This document shows, piece after piece, positions 21,991-33,880 of a DNA stretch of 64,000 nt. The notes under the pieces are model-generated. The model searched no databases. It was given only the letters and a program-made list of their open reading frames with translations, and was not told the origin of the DNA. Source of the DNA: Bolinopsis microptera (taxonomy: Eukaryota > Ctenophora > Tentaculata > Lobata > Bolinopsidae); NCBI RefSeq assembly GCF_026151205.1, contig NC_087073.1, forward strand, positions 10,982,411 to 11,046,410, read 5' to 3'. The position numbers and the translations under genes were made by a program. How positions within the stretch are numbered: position 1 is the first letter of the stretch; each line of letters starts with the position of its first letter.

Positions 21991-22029
21991 ATTTAAATTT
22001 CTCAAATTTCGTCGCCATTCTCGAGTAAA

Positions 22030-23690
22030 GAAATCGAGCGTCCTATAACGCCACAACTTCCACTAACTGCTACTAACTGCCACTAACTGCTACAATCGCG
22101 CCCACGCACTGGCGCGCGCCGATTGCAGCAGTTAGTGGCAGTTTTGTAGCAGTTAGCTGGCAGTTTTAGTGGCAGTTTAGTGGCAGTTTGTAGCATTAGT
22201 GGCAGTTTTCAGCAGTTTGCGCCGCGCCTTTTTAGCAATTTTCTTTGGCGCCTTACATGCCACATGACTTCTTGACATTGTATTGGACTTAAAACCAATT
22301 TTATATTATTAGAAAATATATGAATTTAGGACAAATAATTTATCCATCGAAGGAAATAATAATACTTTTTGACCAAGAAAAAGCATTACGAACTTGAGTT
22401 ACACAACACTGCATGGCAATAACGAAACAAATTGTTTAAATTGTTAAATCCGGGTTATCGCTATTATTGTTTTCTATTTGTGCAAAAATTAACAATATCT
22501 TATGCCTATGGCAATCGTATCATTGCAATTTGGAAAGACCCATCTGGCTGATATGTAACGACCCTTATTGCTTAAATTAACTTGGAATGTATCAAACCGC
22601 GTGATGTTTAATGATCATCAGTTCGATAGGACGATAGTTTATAGAAAAGCTACAAAACTACATTTCCATAATATATATAACCAGTTTTAGAACTAAACGC
22701 TTGAAGTGACGTTCAGAACTTTATTTGAAATAACGGGCCTCCCACGGATTAAGACAGTTTTGTGCGGAGAAAGTAGTGAAGAGAGTCGAAGCCAAAGAAG
22801 TTCCTCCGACAATTGTTCGCAGCAAGCCTCAACCGCAGCAACGCCAACAGCAACAGGACTTATCCATGCAACCTTTACAACGCTGACCAAGAAGGACATG
22901 CCACGTACCACTAATAATATTTGCTTCTATTCTCCGTGATAGCACAAGCAGTAGCAGAATTTGCTGCTTGTAATTCCTGGGCGTTGCCTGAACCTGGTCC
23001 ATTCCGCCCTATCTGCTATAGGCATATTTTTAATCGCCATAATATGTTCAATGTTAAATCAATGTGTTTAAACTTAATAAATACAAAAGCCTGAGCGAGT
23101 ACCGTTCCCAGGTAAATCATCTTTGCCAGTTGGAATTTGTCGCGTTTCTGAAAACCACTCTCTGCACTGTAATTGTATATTAAAAGGGAACAACAAAATG
23201 ATGTACGTGACCAAAATTAATTCCCCGCGCGACGGCAATTAGATTCACTTTTCAGAATTAAGTTTCAGTTTCTGGTAATTCGCGCGTAAATCAATTTGTC
23301 ACGTGTGCGTTCCATGTTCTCAGAATAGCCAACGTTAAGTTAATCTGAACTTAACTGTTTTTTGAAACAGGTGCTGTTATTTCATGCTGGGAATCCCAAA
23401 AGTCTTGATCGCCCAGTTCATAATTGTGTCTTGCTAAATACATTGGTTATTTCATTATGCTTCGACTAACAATCATCACTGTTGGATTGGGGGATGTATT
23501 CAACTGTTGAGGGCCTACTGTAACTGCAGCATTGATACGCTTATTAATTTATCAGACAGCAACTAACTGATATCCCAATGGGTCTCACGCCATAGAACAA
23601 TACAGGCTCAACGGTGGCTCGGAAAGTATAATCTTCATGGTCGTATAATGATTTAGGTCTATTAAGAACGAGTTTTGAAGCCAAGATCAC
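22030..23690 (+). repeat. Left arm of a large inverted repeat (about 1.65 kb)
   Basis: This arm is repeated in inverted orientation at 31,430-33,880. Matching landmarks include CCAGTTTTAGAACTAAACG, ATCAGTTCGATAGGACGATA, the Gln-codon-rich CAGCAACGCCAACAGCA, CATGCCACGTACC, AATTCCCCGCGCGA, CAGGTGCTGTTATTTCAT, CAACAGTTG and GGTGGCTCGG. By eye identity is around 75-80 percent with many small indels. The outer edge (22,040-22,215) is a cluster of CACTAACTGC / GCAGTTAGTGGCAG motifs arranged as a hairpin around a GC-rich core. Confidence 0.85.
22040..22215. repeat. Palindromic CACTAACTGC cluster (outer end of the left arm)
   Basis: Several CACTAACTGCTACTAACTGC repeats, then a GC-rich centre (CGCGCCCACGCACTGGCGCG), then the inverted GCAGTTAGTGGCAGTTTTG repeats. 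The same structure sits at 33,655-33,880 at the outer end of the right arm. Subterminal repeats of this kind are common at the ends of DNA transposons. Confidence 0.8.
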
Positions 23691-24180
23691 GACTTCTATG
23701 ACTTTTGCATAGCAACAGCTTCAATATAAGGTAATGACAAACAGGGTAGTCGTATTCTCCTTGCATACTCCTGCACGAATGCATTTTTCCATAGTGTCGA
23801 ATCAAGCCTAACTTATGGGCTTGAATACCTAAACGGATACCGTAAGGCATCTGTCAGTATGTTTCATCATGAATACCCCGACGGGTCTCTCTCAACTGAT
23901 AAAGGATCATGCGGTTGAGGAGTTTGCTGACAATTGAGAGGGTATCCATATAATTTAGTTGTCAGCCTCGGTGAGATTTCCTATTGGAAATGGGAACAAT
24001 ATTAGATAATCCGCCATGCATGATGGGCGGGAGCATCTCCAATCTCCATCACCACAATACTAATAAGCAGTAGCACGGTTAAACAATTAAAGATTATATT
24101 GCCAATATCTACTCTTTTTAGTATATCGGGTTCCACACAGTTGATGTCATTGTCAAAGAGTCAAAGTTAATGAGTATTTA
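23691..24180. other. Inner DNA of the large inverted-repeat structure
   Basis: No recognised gene. Sequence here has no match on the other arm, so the inverted homology ends near 23,690. Confidence 0.4.
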
Positions 24181-24888
24181 CTTTGAAGACTATCCCGCTT
24201 AGTTGTAGTGAACGTAACGGAACGCTCACTAAAAATAGTTTTGTGAACGCGTTCGCTAAAAGATTTAACGTTCGTAACATATATTAAAGGAACGTTAATC
24301 AGATTTAAATATAAACACGTCGACACTCCATCGTTTACACCGCAGTTTTTTTTTTTATTTTACATGTTCTAGATGAGCTAAAAGAGTTTTAGCGCGCATG
24401 CATGCACTTTTTCAGGCCCTAAAACTCCGCCAAGTGTTTTCGGATAGAAGTCGACTATTATGCTCAATTCTCGAGCCGATAATAGTCTTGCTTAAATTTT
24501 CAGACAATAGTCTTAAGATTCCTGTCTTGGTTTCATCGGTTAAGTTTTACCAAATATTATCTGTTCACCTTAAAAGTTAGCAAATTTTGCTTTCGCACTT
24601 GAAACTATAAAAGCGATATGGTAGTCCTTGCCAATCAAAAGTGGCTCCGAGCTCCATTCCCCCCTACATTCAGTAGGGTTTAGTGGTTCACCCGGCTTAA
24701 GATCAGGGATATGACAACACACGAATCGGATGTCTGGAAGGAGTTTTCTAGATGTCATGGCACGTGTTGTGACGGCGCAACGAAAGAAGAAGATACTTTC
24801 GCCATACTACGATCTACGACAGAAAAGAGGCTGTAATTCTCTACTGACGCTGCCTCAAAGTTTAGCCCGATTCTGACGGTCCAGTCTC

Positions 24889-25101
24889 TTGGTGGAGCAA
24901 CTTCGGTTGGCGAGGTACCCAACTCGCATTACAAAGATGTTTGCAATGAAAGCGCTGTCGCATTCGACATCAGCCTCACCCTGTGAGACGAATTGGAGCT
25001 TGACGAATGGACGAATACAAAAAAAAACCGCCTCAACAGTTAACAAGCAGCGAGCCTTATTTATGTTAACGCAATTTGCGTCTTACGAAAAATTCACGAA
25101 T
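24889..25101 (+). pseudogene. hAT transposase C-terminal (dimerisation domain) remnant
   Basis: The + strand reads MVEQLRLARYPTRITKMFAM then KALSHSTSASPCETNWSLTN and IQKKTAS...FMLTQFASYEKF. The spacing A-x-x-x-L-S-x-S-x-S-A-S-x-C-E-x-N-W-S, followed by a K-K block, matches the hAT-family dimerisation region as I know it. No other part of the transposase is readable nearby, and the domain is short of its full length. A decayed fragment; assignment moderate. Confidence 0.5.
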
Positions 25102-25589
25102 TAAGAGCACTAATTTCATTATTAATTTTGCTTATTGCCTAACTATAAGTGACTTATTTTTATTCATTATTGTCTTTTTTACTGCTAAGTCCGTAACAAT
25201 AGTTTCTATCTCATTTATCAATTTATAGTTAAAAACGGACATCAAAAATGAAACGCCGGAGCCCGGAGCATTCAAACGTTACGTACGGGCGTTGAACTTG
25301 AACGTAAATGGCAGACTATTTAAGGTTAACGGATATTAATATATGTACTCTATGCCCTAGCCTGGGGGCCTCTTCTCAGACTCTCAAGCGTTCAATCGAA
25401 ATTTTGGTGTCCAAATCAAAATTAAATTAAATAAAGTTCAATAAGATAAAGTTAAACTTATCATTGCTGGGTTTGATTTGGACCTGTCTCTAGACCTAGT
25501 AATTTTTTGGATCCTAAGTTATGTGCGGAATAGCTTCCCAGTCCCGCTCAAAGTGATTTATAGATTACCCTTATTTTACGGAATCGCTA

Positions 25590-26895
25590 GGTACCTTATC
25601 GGACTTATTTGGACGGACATTACTTGCACGCTGGAGGCCCCTACGTTCATCTAAATGTCCTTCAAATAAAGTCCGTTCAATTAATGTCCGACAAGTTTAA
25701 GTCCGTTGAAGATTTTTTCAAAAATGTTTTCCATTTCGAACTATTAGTCCAGAATATGACAAACTTTTGAGAACTTTAATTGTGCCGTAAGTTAACGACG
25801 GAAAGGTTGCTCCTTGGTCGCCCGGAGCACAGAAAAATATACTAGTATATGGAGCGGCCAGGTAGCGCAGTTGGTTACCACTTTGCAATCGTGAGGTTGG
25901 TCTAGCCAGCTTTGCAATTCGTGAGGTTGCGGTTCAAATCCCACTGCCTGCCTGGTCGTGGGGTGGAGGTCGTTGACATTCAGCTAAGGAATCGTGAGTG
26001 GTCTATGCAGCCCCGCCGGTGAACTCCAGCCGAATACTCGAGAAATCGGGTGTGAGGGTTAATGAGAGCTGCACATTGCAGCAAAGTCTCGGGCGAAAAA
26101 GTATGGTACACACTACCTTAAACCGTCACTGGCTAAAATCAAATCCTTCGGCTTCCTGTAATTGGCTGGTTGCCTTGTAGTAACAATATGCTGTTGGAAT
26201 AGCTCTCCGAAGTAAATAATGTCTATATAGAGTAAAAAAAGGGTCACTTGGCGGGAAAAAAAGTCACGAAAATTCTATGACTCAACAACAAAGTTCATGA
26301 CTAGTCCCCGCCAACCATGACAACTTTCTCCAGCCTCTAGATATCTACGGTAAATCGTGTTGCCATGGACATGTCCGACTTTGTATCGTTATATTACCTC
26401 GGGCGGCAATGAAACCATGCTAGGAAAGCTCCACGTGGGATTTTAAGGTTAACCTTAAGTTGTCTATAGATATAACCACTTCACGCCGAATAGCTTGTAA
26501 AAGGTTAATAGTAACACGAATTGCAGGACCGGGGTAGTTGATTTTTAAAAAAGGTTTCCATAAAGCTAAAATCACTGATGATTTAAGCAGGACTTATTTC
26601 ATTGCACGAAAACTCATTTAATTTTATTGATGAATATGATATGTGATATTAGACAAATCCATGTACAAATAATTTAACATTTTTACTGCTTAATGACTGC
26701 TTTCTTACTTACTGTATAAAAAAAATGGATTAAAAATCATTTGCCTGAATTTAAAAAAACGTTGAAAAAAATATTGAACAAATTCGATTTTTTGATGGTT
26801 TTGAATGCCTTCGAGCGTTCAATGTAATGTCCGTTCATAATTGTGTCCGTTCAAATGTAATGTCCGTCCAAATAAGGTCCATAAGTTATTCGTAA
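25590..26895. mobile_element. Inverted-repeat DNA element carrying a SINE
   Basis: GGACTTATTTGGACGGACAT near 25,600 is mirrored by ATGTCCGTCCAAATAAGGTCC near 26,855-26,880. Both ends have further GTCCGTTCAA repeats in the appropriate orientation. There is no transposase frame. A tRNA-derived SINE (25,853-26,220) lies inside. Probably a MITE-like copy; exact ends and target duplication are not resolved. Confidence 0.6.
25853..26220 (+). mobile_element. tRNA-derived SINE (about 370 bp)
   Basis: The 5' part is tRNA-like: an A box in GGTAGCGCAGTTGGTTA and a B box in GGTTCAAATCCC, the two internal RNA polymerase III promoter elements. An internal duplication (CTTTGCAATCGTGAGGTTG and CTTTGCAATTCGTGAGGTTG) lengthens the tRNA-like head, so it could not fold as a normal tRNA. 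A tRNA-unrelated body (GTCGTGGGGTGGAGGTCGTT ... CCTTGTAGTAACAATATGCT) follows. A tRNA gene is excluded by the extra loop and by the lack of an acceptor stem. Confidence 0.8.
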
Positions 26896-27160
26896 TACTT
26901 ATAAATAGTTTTACTATTTACACGTACGTGACCAACATTATTCCCCGCGCGATGTAAATTACAAATTAGATTCCTTTCACTTTCAGTTTATCATTATTTC
27001 AAAAACAGATTCGCGCGTTAAATAAATTCAGTTTGCGCGCTTTTGGTATTCCCCAAAAGTACGTCAAATGCAACTTTAAATTGCATTATTATAAATTTAT
27101 AGTCATACTAATAGGCTCCATGTCATTGTCCACCAGGACTGGTCACCGTTAACCTTATTT
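26896..27160. repeat. Extra partial copy of the large inverted-repeat arm
   Basis: ACGTGACCAACATTATTCCC CGCGCGATG, then TTTCACTTTCAGTTT and ATTCGCGCGTTAAAT, match 23,205-23,310 in the left arm and, inverted, 31,830-31,910 in the right arm. So this family has at least three copies here. Confidence 0.6.
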
Positions 27161-28440
27161 CATAGTTGGTCAGTACGCACTGTACGAACTTTTAAAAGGT
27201 GTCCGAACTGGTAATACGAATTTTAAAAAGCTGCTGAGGACTTTTTACCGAATTTTAAAACCACGTTACCACCGAACCGAATTGAAACCTTAATCCTTTG
27301 GCTTCGCAGAGTATTTTGTCGCACTATTTGGGCACTATACAACCGACAGACACTAACAGACCACACACACATCTATTGAGATACTTAGTATATATATTGG
27401 TTATAATATGATATAGATCGTTCGTTAAATATACTGTACGCGATTAATAGCGAGGAAGAAGTCAATTAGCAGCGAATATATTTATATAGACTGCACATAG
27501 TTTTTTCCCAGCCCAAAACATTTCCAAGTTCAGTGATGTTCAGTCTGGATGTAGTGAACAGTGTTTCTTGTCACGGGAGGGAGGCATTCTTGCTTGTAAA
27601 TTTCATTATCGGAGCGAACCCTGATGTACAGTGGTAATAAAAAGTCAGTCATCAAACTGAAGCCGACTATTTGGAGTATAAAATAAAATAAAAATCTCTG
27701 TTATGTAAAACTCGTTATATAGCACCACGCAGGAGAAAATATCGCGTCTAGACCATCGTAAGGTTTGACGCAGTTAAACTGATGGCAAGAATATACCCTC
27801 TCACAGGTTGAGATGTATCGGGAGTGGGAGTATATATGTCATTAAAAATCTCTTTACAAAGATTGTCGAATCTCTTTTAAATTCACGTTCATGCATAAAG
27901 TTCAGCACTGAATTTTTCTCTACTTTTTTCGATGTGCTGTGCACCTATGGAACGGTTGTTTTAGAAACACTTTTCTATTCAATTAAATAACTTTAAAAAC
28001 TGTTTTAAAAATGCAATCGTTTAATGAGTGCTGTAGCATCAATCTATCTCTATGATAAATTAGTAAGGATATCCGCAAAGAAATCCAATTAAAATCATGA
28101 TATTGCCGTCAAATGACAAATTATTTTTAGTGGTGTCGCTTCTTTGAACAAAATTCTAAATGATTTAAACCATAAAATAAATCTTGACCCATATCTGATA
28201 TCGTGATAATGGTACTGGTAAGATAAAGAGTATTTTACCTCCGCTAAAAGCACCGGTCGTTGAAAAGTACTTATCTATCAAAGGCCTGACATCTGAGTTA
28301 ATTTAAGTTCTTTCGATTTAAATCAAAGTTCGAAAATTTATGAGGCGAATTTTTCCCCGAACTAATCCCGAACTGAAAAAATGTGGCCGAACTGTACGAA
28401 TTTTTTTACGACTTTTGTACGAACTGACCAAGTATGCCTT
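27160..28440. mobile_element. Inverted-repeat element (about 1.3 kb), non-autonomous
   Basis: TTGGTCAGTACGCACTGTAC near 27,168 is mirrored by GTACGAACTGACCAAG near 28,415. Subterminal CGAATTTTxxAAA and GTCCGAACTG/CAGTTCGG motifs occur at both ends. The interior is AT-rich with no supported frame. Superfamily not assigned. Confidence 0.5.
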
Positions 28441-29238
28441 ATTTAACTTAAACTGTTGGAAAACCGGATGTGTTATGAAAAATAATGTTTATCGCTTTGC
28501 CATTCGGCCGTAAAGATTAGATCAGAAAAACCCGCGATACCGAAAGACGGATAAAACAGTTATCGAATTTTATAAAACCTTTCCTAAGGCTAATGTAAAT
28601 GCAACGCTAAGGAATACCTTATCAGAAAGAAGTAAGAAACTTTTGCATTTGGCAGTCTAACAACTCACGGAAATTTCAGCGACATCAACGCTAAAAACCG
28701 AAAAGATTTTCACTTCAAGATCTACTAAGAAAAGTAATGACATGTCGGTGGGGATCGCGACGTGATACAAATAGTATAGTATGTATCTAACCTTAAGTTA
28801 ATGGAGCTGCTGAAGGTAATTCTTTAGAAGGCTTACATCTCGATCCCGTGTGCGGATAGAAGAAAAACATTATTTGTAGTATCTGGGACACTTAGTAACA
28901 AGCTGATAGCACAGACTACGTATTGTAAGAAAGAATAAGGTCCGCAGGAAACCATTGTAAACTGAGAACACAAAGAGGGCAGTCCAGAAATAAATTTTAT
29001 TCTGTCATGTACGAGTATATAATATAGGAGAAACAATATTGTATAGAGAATATGGTTATAGAAAGATTATATTTCAAAATTGTTACAATGTACATAAAGG
29101 TAAGTATACTTATTGGTAGTTGTGGGAACACAACAAGAAATTGGAGATAACCTTTGTGCGTGGGTAAGGGACCCAATGTCCGTTTTCTAACCCAAATACA
29201 CCTTATAAAGGGAGGCTTCTCAACAGTACCGCACCTCC
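28441..29238. other. Non-coding DNA
   Basis: No gene recognised. GGTGGGGATCGCGACGTGAT (28,746-28,765) is a third, diverged member of the family also seen near 6,535 and 34,470. Confidence 0.4.
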
Positions 29239-29348
29239 TTACTCAGTTCTCTGAACTGGAATTCTATGGGCTTCCAGACGCCAGACACGAGTAGTACCAT
29301 CACATCCTTCTAGAGTTCCATCACAAGTAGCACCCACCTTGAAGATCT
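29239..29348 (-). pseudogene. Possible WD40-repeat-like fragment
   Basis: The minus strand reads KIFKVGATCDGTLEGCDGTT then RVWRLEAHRIPVQ before a stop. The C-D-G-T-T-R-V-W pattern resembles a WD40 blade. It is a single blade without splice-site support, and could be chance or a captured scrap of a gene. Confidence 0.2.
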
Positions 29349-31040
29349 TTGACACCCAGACACACCCCATTGGCGAACAAACTCTTGATATATCTTACAT
29401 GCTCCCCGAAGGAATCCCGGTTTATGGTCTTTTCTCAACGCACCAGCACTTTCGCTAGAGTCACCAGCCCTTTCACTGGAGTCATCAGCCCATCACTGAT
29501 GTGTATAGAAGAAAGTTGTGTAATTAGATCAAATTTTCTAAATCTAATTGGTCCTAACATTTAAAAACTAATTCGTGCGTAAAATCAATTCGCCGTGTGC
29601 AACTTTTTTTTGGTAAAAATAAAATGCTAAACACGTTTTTTTCTTGTCACGTACCGTAACTTTAGCTTTAACTTAGACTGGTTAGAAAATAGATGTGTAC
29701 ATGAAATATAGTACCGTAGAATGGGGAACGTCGCCTTGTATTTACAGGATATTTCATGTTATTTAGAAATATCGACACGAAGTAACTTGAAAAAAGTTAT
29801 TATATAGCTTCATATGAACAGGATTGGTAAAGCAAATGTTTTCGTATGAACCACACAGCAGCATGAATAGTCCAGCTAGCATTGGTTCACTGAAATCAGG
29901 GCGAAGTTACCCTGCAATCGGGGTAACTTCGCCATTCTTGAAACTATACCATATTCGTGCTAAGCACCATAAGCCACTTGAAACTCAATTATATTCCCTG
30001 AAATACCTGCCAATTTTACTTATCTAGCTCTAGCCTGCGTTTACAATGGGCATTTGGTCGCCTGGGGTAACACGCCATGCTGGTGGGTAACATCGCCGGG
30101 ATGAAGTAGAAATGTAGTCGAAACTTCGCCAATACACGTGCGTGACTTTGCCAGCCCGCGCGCGAATTTCCGCCAAACTTCGCCAAACAAATGGATCAGA
30201 AGATCAGGGTATTTCGTTCGCCAACACAACAAATTTGAAAACTTTAAATAATCATTTGTGTGCATCTGATGCACACAACTGATATTATAAAGTTCAGAAA
30301 TTTAGTTAGCCATGATGCCGCATTCATGGCTAACTAAATTCTCAAGTATGAGTCGGACTCTGACCTCCACCTCGGTTACTTGGGAGTCAAAAGATACTGA
30401 CCCATCACCATATGTAGAGGTAATAACCTGGGCGAAGAGGAGCAAAGTGCCCCAGCTACTCCAGCAACAAGTTTTCGAGCATCGTAACCACAAAGCTCAA
30501 AGAGGAAACCCTCGGTGGAGGTAAAGAACGAAGGCAGAGAAATTCTCCTACCTTCATCATTTCAACCAAGGCAACACATAGGAAGAAACTGTGCAGGATC
30601 GGGCAAAGACTTCATCAAGCAAGAATGGGGATTCTGGCAATTCAGCAAATTGAGATGCAGCAATGCCAAACAGCAGGCTGAAAGGCACGAACTTTGGTTG
30701 GAGATTCTAAGGGTCCACAGGGACAACCTGGTACCAACAGCCACCACTACCGATCTGCTCTCGGCTGGCCTCTCGCGGAGCTGAGAATGGGAGACATAAC
30801 GGATTATTCGTAATTTTTTATTATTTTAATTAAGATTGATTTTAAAACACTACTACTACTTTTACTCTGAAACCACTATGTTTTCTTTGTTCCACACGGC
30901 ACTAGTATAAAATAAATAATAAACTTCAGATTTTAACGATTACCATTTACTCTTCAACTATTTAAAATTTTTTGAGGTCAAAAGATCAAAACTCGTGTCG
31001 GAAATATCAAACTCCTGATGTATATGTGTGACGCTACGTA
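29349..31040. other. Decayed repeat DNA with a perfect 13-bp hairpin
   Basis: At about 29,899-29,934 GGCGAAGTTACCC and GGGGTAACTTCGCC form a short perfect hairpin. Further GGGTAAC / TTCGCC motifs are scattered over 29,720-30,190. I infer remnants of a TIR DNA transposon. Between 30,310 and 30,784 longer frames exist on both strands without a recognised domain. Confidence 0.4.
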
Positions 31041-31059
31041 TGATAACTGTGAAAGTAAT

Positions 31060-31345
31060 ATTTTAAGTAGGAGTTCTTAGTTTAAGGTTGATATAGGTTA
31101 CCCTTAAAAATATCCCGTTTTAAGAAGTGTGAGTTTAAGTACCAACTTAAGCGTGAGTTTATTTGGTGAATACCAAACATAAAGGGATTTTAAGTGTCCA
31201 CCCTAAAAATTAAGGTGACACTTAAATCGTGAAATTTGGTGAATCCATTTTTAAGTTGCCACTTAAAACCCCTTTTTAAAGTGCGACCCCATACCTTAAA
31301 ACGCTGTTTAAGTATGACCTAAAGGTGTGCATACGGGCCTAAGAC
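31060..31345. repeat. Hairpin-rich CTTAAG/TTTAAGTG repeat, MITE-like
   Basis: Repeated inverted TTAAGTG / CACTTAA motifs (GGGATTTTAAGTGTCCACCC facing AAGGTGACACTTAAA; ATTTGGTGAATACCAAAC as a small palindrome). This suggests a short foldback element. Ends are not resolved. Confidence 0.4.
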
Positions 31346-31429
31346 ATAAATATCGAAAAAGTCCAGTTTCACGAACAGAAGTATTATATATATTAGTACA
31401 TCATCTCTGGAGGATATATTTCACTTTAA

Positions 31430-33880
31430 TACTCGTTCAATAGACCAAAATCATATATACGACCCATGAAATTAACTTTTCCGAGCCACCGTTGAGCCCT
31501 GTAATTGTTCTAAATCCCTAAGGCTGAGAACCCCATTGGATATCAGTTAGTTGCTGTCTGATGACTATAACGTATCAATGGCTGCAGTTACAGTAGCCCT
31601 CCAACAGTTGAATACCATCCCATCCAACAGTGATGATTAGTCGAAGCATCATGAAACTAACCAAGTATTTAGCAAGACAAAGTTATGAACTGGCCGATCA
31701 AGCACTTTTTTTGGGATTCCCATCATGAAATAACAGCACCTGTTTCACAACATTAAAGTTCAAATTAAACTTACCGTTGCCTATTTCTGAAGAACATGGA
31801 ACGCACACGTGCAAATATGATTTACCGCGCGAATACCCGAAACTGAAACTTAATTCTGAAAGAGAATCTAATTGCTCTCGCGCGGGGAATAATTTGGTCA
31901 CGTACAATCATTTTTGTTCCCTTTTTAAATACAAATTACCAGTGCAGAGAAGTGGTTTCAAACGAAAATTTCAACTTGCAAAGATGAATTTACCTGGGAA
32001 CGGTACCCTCGCTCAGCTTTTGTATTTTAGTAAGTTAAACACTTTGATTTAACATTGAACATATTATGCGATTAAAAATATGCCTATGAGCAGATAGGGC
32101 GGAATGACAGGTTTCAGCACGCCCAGGAATTACAAGCATCAAATTCTGCTACTGCTAGTGCTATCACGGAAATCGAAGCAACTATTAAGAGGGTACCGTG
32201 GCATGTCCATTCTTGGGTCCCAGCGGTTGTATAGGTTGCCATGGATAATACCCTGCTTGCTGTTGGCGTTGCTGCGGAGAGGCTAGCCTGGAACAATTGC
32301 GAGAACTCTGTTGGCTCGACTCTCTCACTTCTTCTCCGCACAAAACTGTTTAATCCGTGGGAGGGGCCCTGATATTCAAATTGGAAAGTTCTGAACCGTC
32401 AATCACGTTTAGTTCTAAAACTGGTTTATGGAAATTGTAGTTTGACTTTCTTTTCTCATAACTATCGTCATATCGAACTGATGATTCAATAAACATCACG
32501 CGTTGCTATAATCAAGTTAATATAGGTCGTTTACATATCAGCAGAGGGGTCTTCCAAATTGCAAATGATTACGATTGACCATAATAATATTGGTAATGTT
32601 TGGCACAATAGCACAATACTAATAGCGATACGACCCTGTAATTTAACCTTTAAACAATTTGTAATCGTATTGCATGCAGGTGTTTGTGTAACTGTAGTGT
32701 GTATTAGTAATCGCTTTCATAAAAATTAATAGTTTATTTCCTCGATAGTAAATTATTTTGTCCCAAATTCATATATTTTCTAATAATTAATATCTACTTT
32801 TACTTTTTTAGTGCTGACTTCGCTTCAATCATATCACCGCGCACTGTTAACATACTCATAGTTTGGACAGCACCCTTCTCAATCCAAAAGTGTTTATACT
32901 TTAGTGAAAATATTTGGTAGAATTTCGGTCCCAGGACAAGCTATTACATATTAAATTTTTTGCTCGCTCCGTCCTATCACAGCAGTTTACCCTTATACCG
33001 ATAGAGAAGTTTTTTTAATTACAAATAAAACACATACTAGACTCCTAGCCTGATACGAACTAAATTAAAAATGCTCATAACGAACATTATCATCTTATCA
33101 TAAAAAAAAATACATGCTGTAACGTGAGCTTTTGCTGGTCCCCATGAATAAAATTCTAATTCAATGGATTTGTTTAAATATTCATATACTTGCACCTTTA
33201 CGAGTTTTTCTGAATCTATTACACAATACACGACCTTCTCATCATAATTCAATAAAACATTATCTACTCATGCGAGATACAAATATTTTAATGGCGAAAC
33301 TAGACAGGTCTTGAACAACAAGCATCAATAAATTGACGTGTTGTAAAACGGCCGACCGTTTACTACAAGATAAAGTTTAATCAAATCAAAACATAGTTTT
33401 TTAAAAAACGTACACGCTATCTAGCAACATTTGACATCTAGCGTAAACGTGCACACTTTGGGTTTAGTCAACAATGTGACCTGGGGACCTCAGTCTAGCA
33501 TGTTCAGTAATTAATAGAGATTCGGCCGCGGAATGACTGGCTGAGCTGTGAGCGCGGCCCAGTAATTCAACAATTGCAGCTCTAAAACGCTGCGGACTTG
33601 CTATTATAAAATTTGATGAGCGCTCGATTTGAAATCCCGACGCGCATAAAAAACTGCCACTAACTGCTACTAACTAAACGGCCACTAACTGCCACTAAAC
33701 CTGCCACTAAACGCTACGGTCGCGCCAAAATGCGTGGGCGCGATGTAGCAGTTAGTGGCAGTTATGGCAGTTAGTGCAGTTATAGCAGTTAGTGGCAGTT
33801 TGTGGCAGTTTATGGCAGTTTGGAGGCAGTTAGTGGCAGTTAGTGCAGTTAAGGCAGTTAGAGCAGTATGGGCGTTGCTT
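31430..33880 (-). repeat. Right arm of the large inverted repeat, with an ~830-bp insertion
   Basis: Inverted counterpart of 22,030-23,690. Homology runs from GGCTCGG near 31,490 to the AAAATATATGAATTTGGGAC equivalent near 32,760-32,790, is interrupted by about 32,815-33,650, and resumes as the CACTAACTGC palindromic cluster. The reverse complement near 32,200-32,340 reads PQQRQQQAGYYPWQPIQPLG, a short Gln-rich frame also partly readable in the left arm. That suggests the arms once encoded part of a protein, now decayed. Confidence 0.8.
33655..33880. repeat. Palindromic CACTAACTGC cluster (outer end of the right arm)
   Basis: CACTAACTGCTACTAACTAA and similar repeats face GCAGTTAGTGGCAGTTATGG repeats across a GC-rich core (GGTCGCGCCAAAATGCGTGG). 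Same organisation as 22,040-22,215. Confidence 0.8.

Noticed and set aside
22693-22939. Small gene on either strand in the left arm
   Set aside because: Frames are broken relative to the right arm; treated as decayed transposon coding sequence.
25853-25945. Functional tRNA gene
   Set aside because: A and B boxes are present, but the head has an internal duplication and a SINE body follows, with no acceptor stem.
30312-30784. Candidate gene with frames on both strands
   Set aside because: No recognisable domain, no splice support, and surrounding DNA is repeat-derived.
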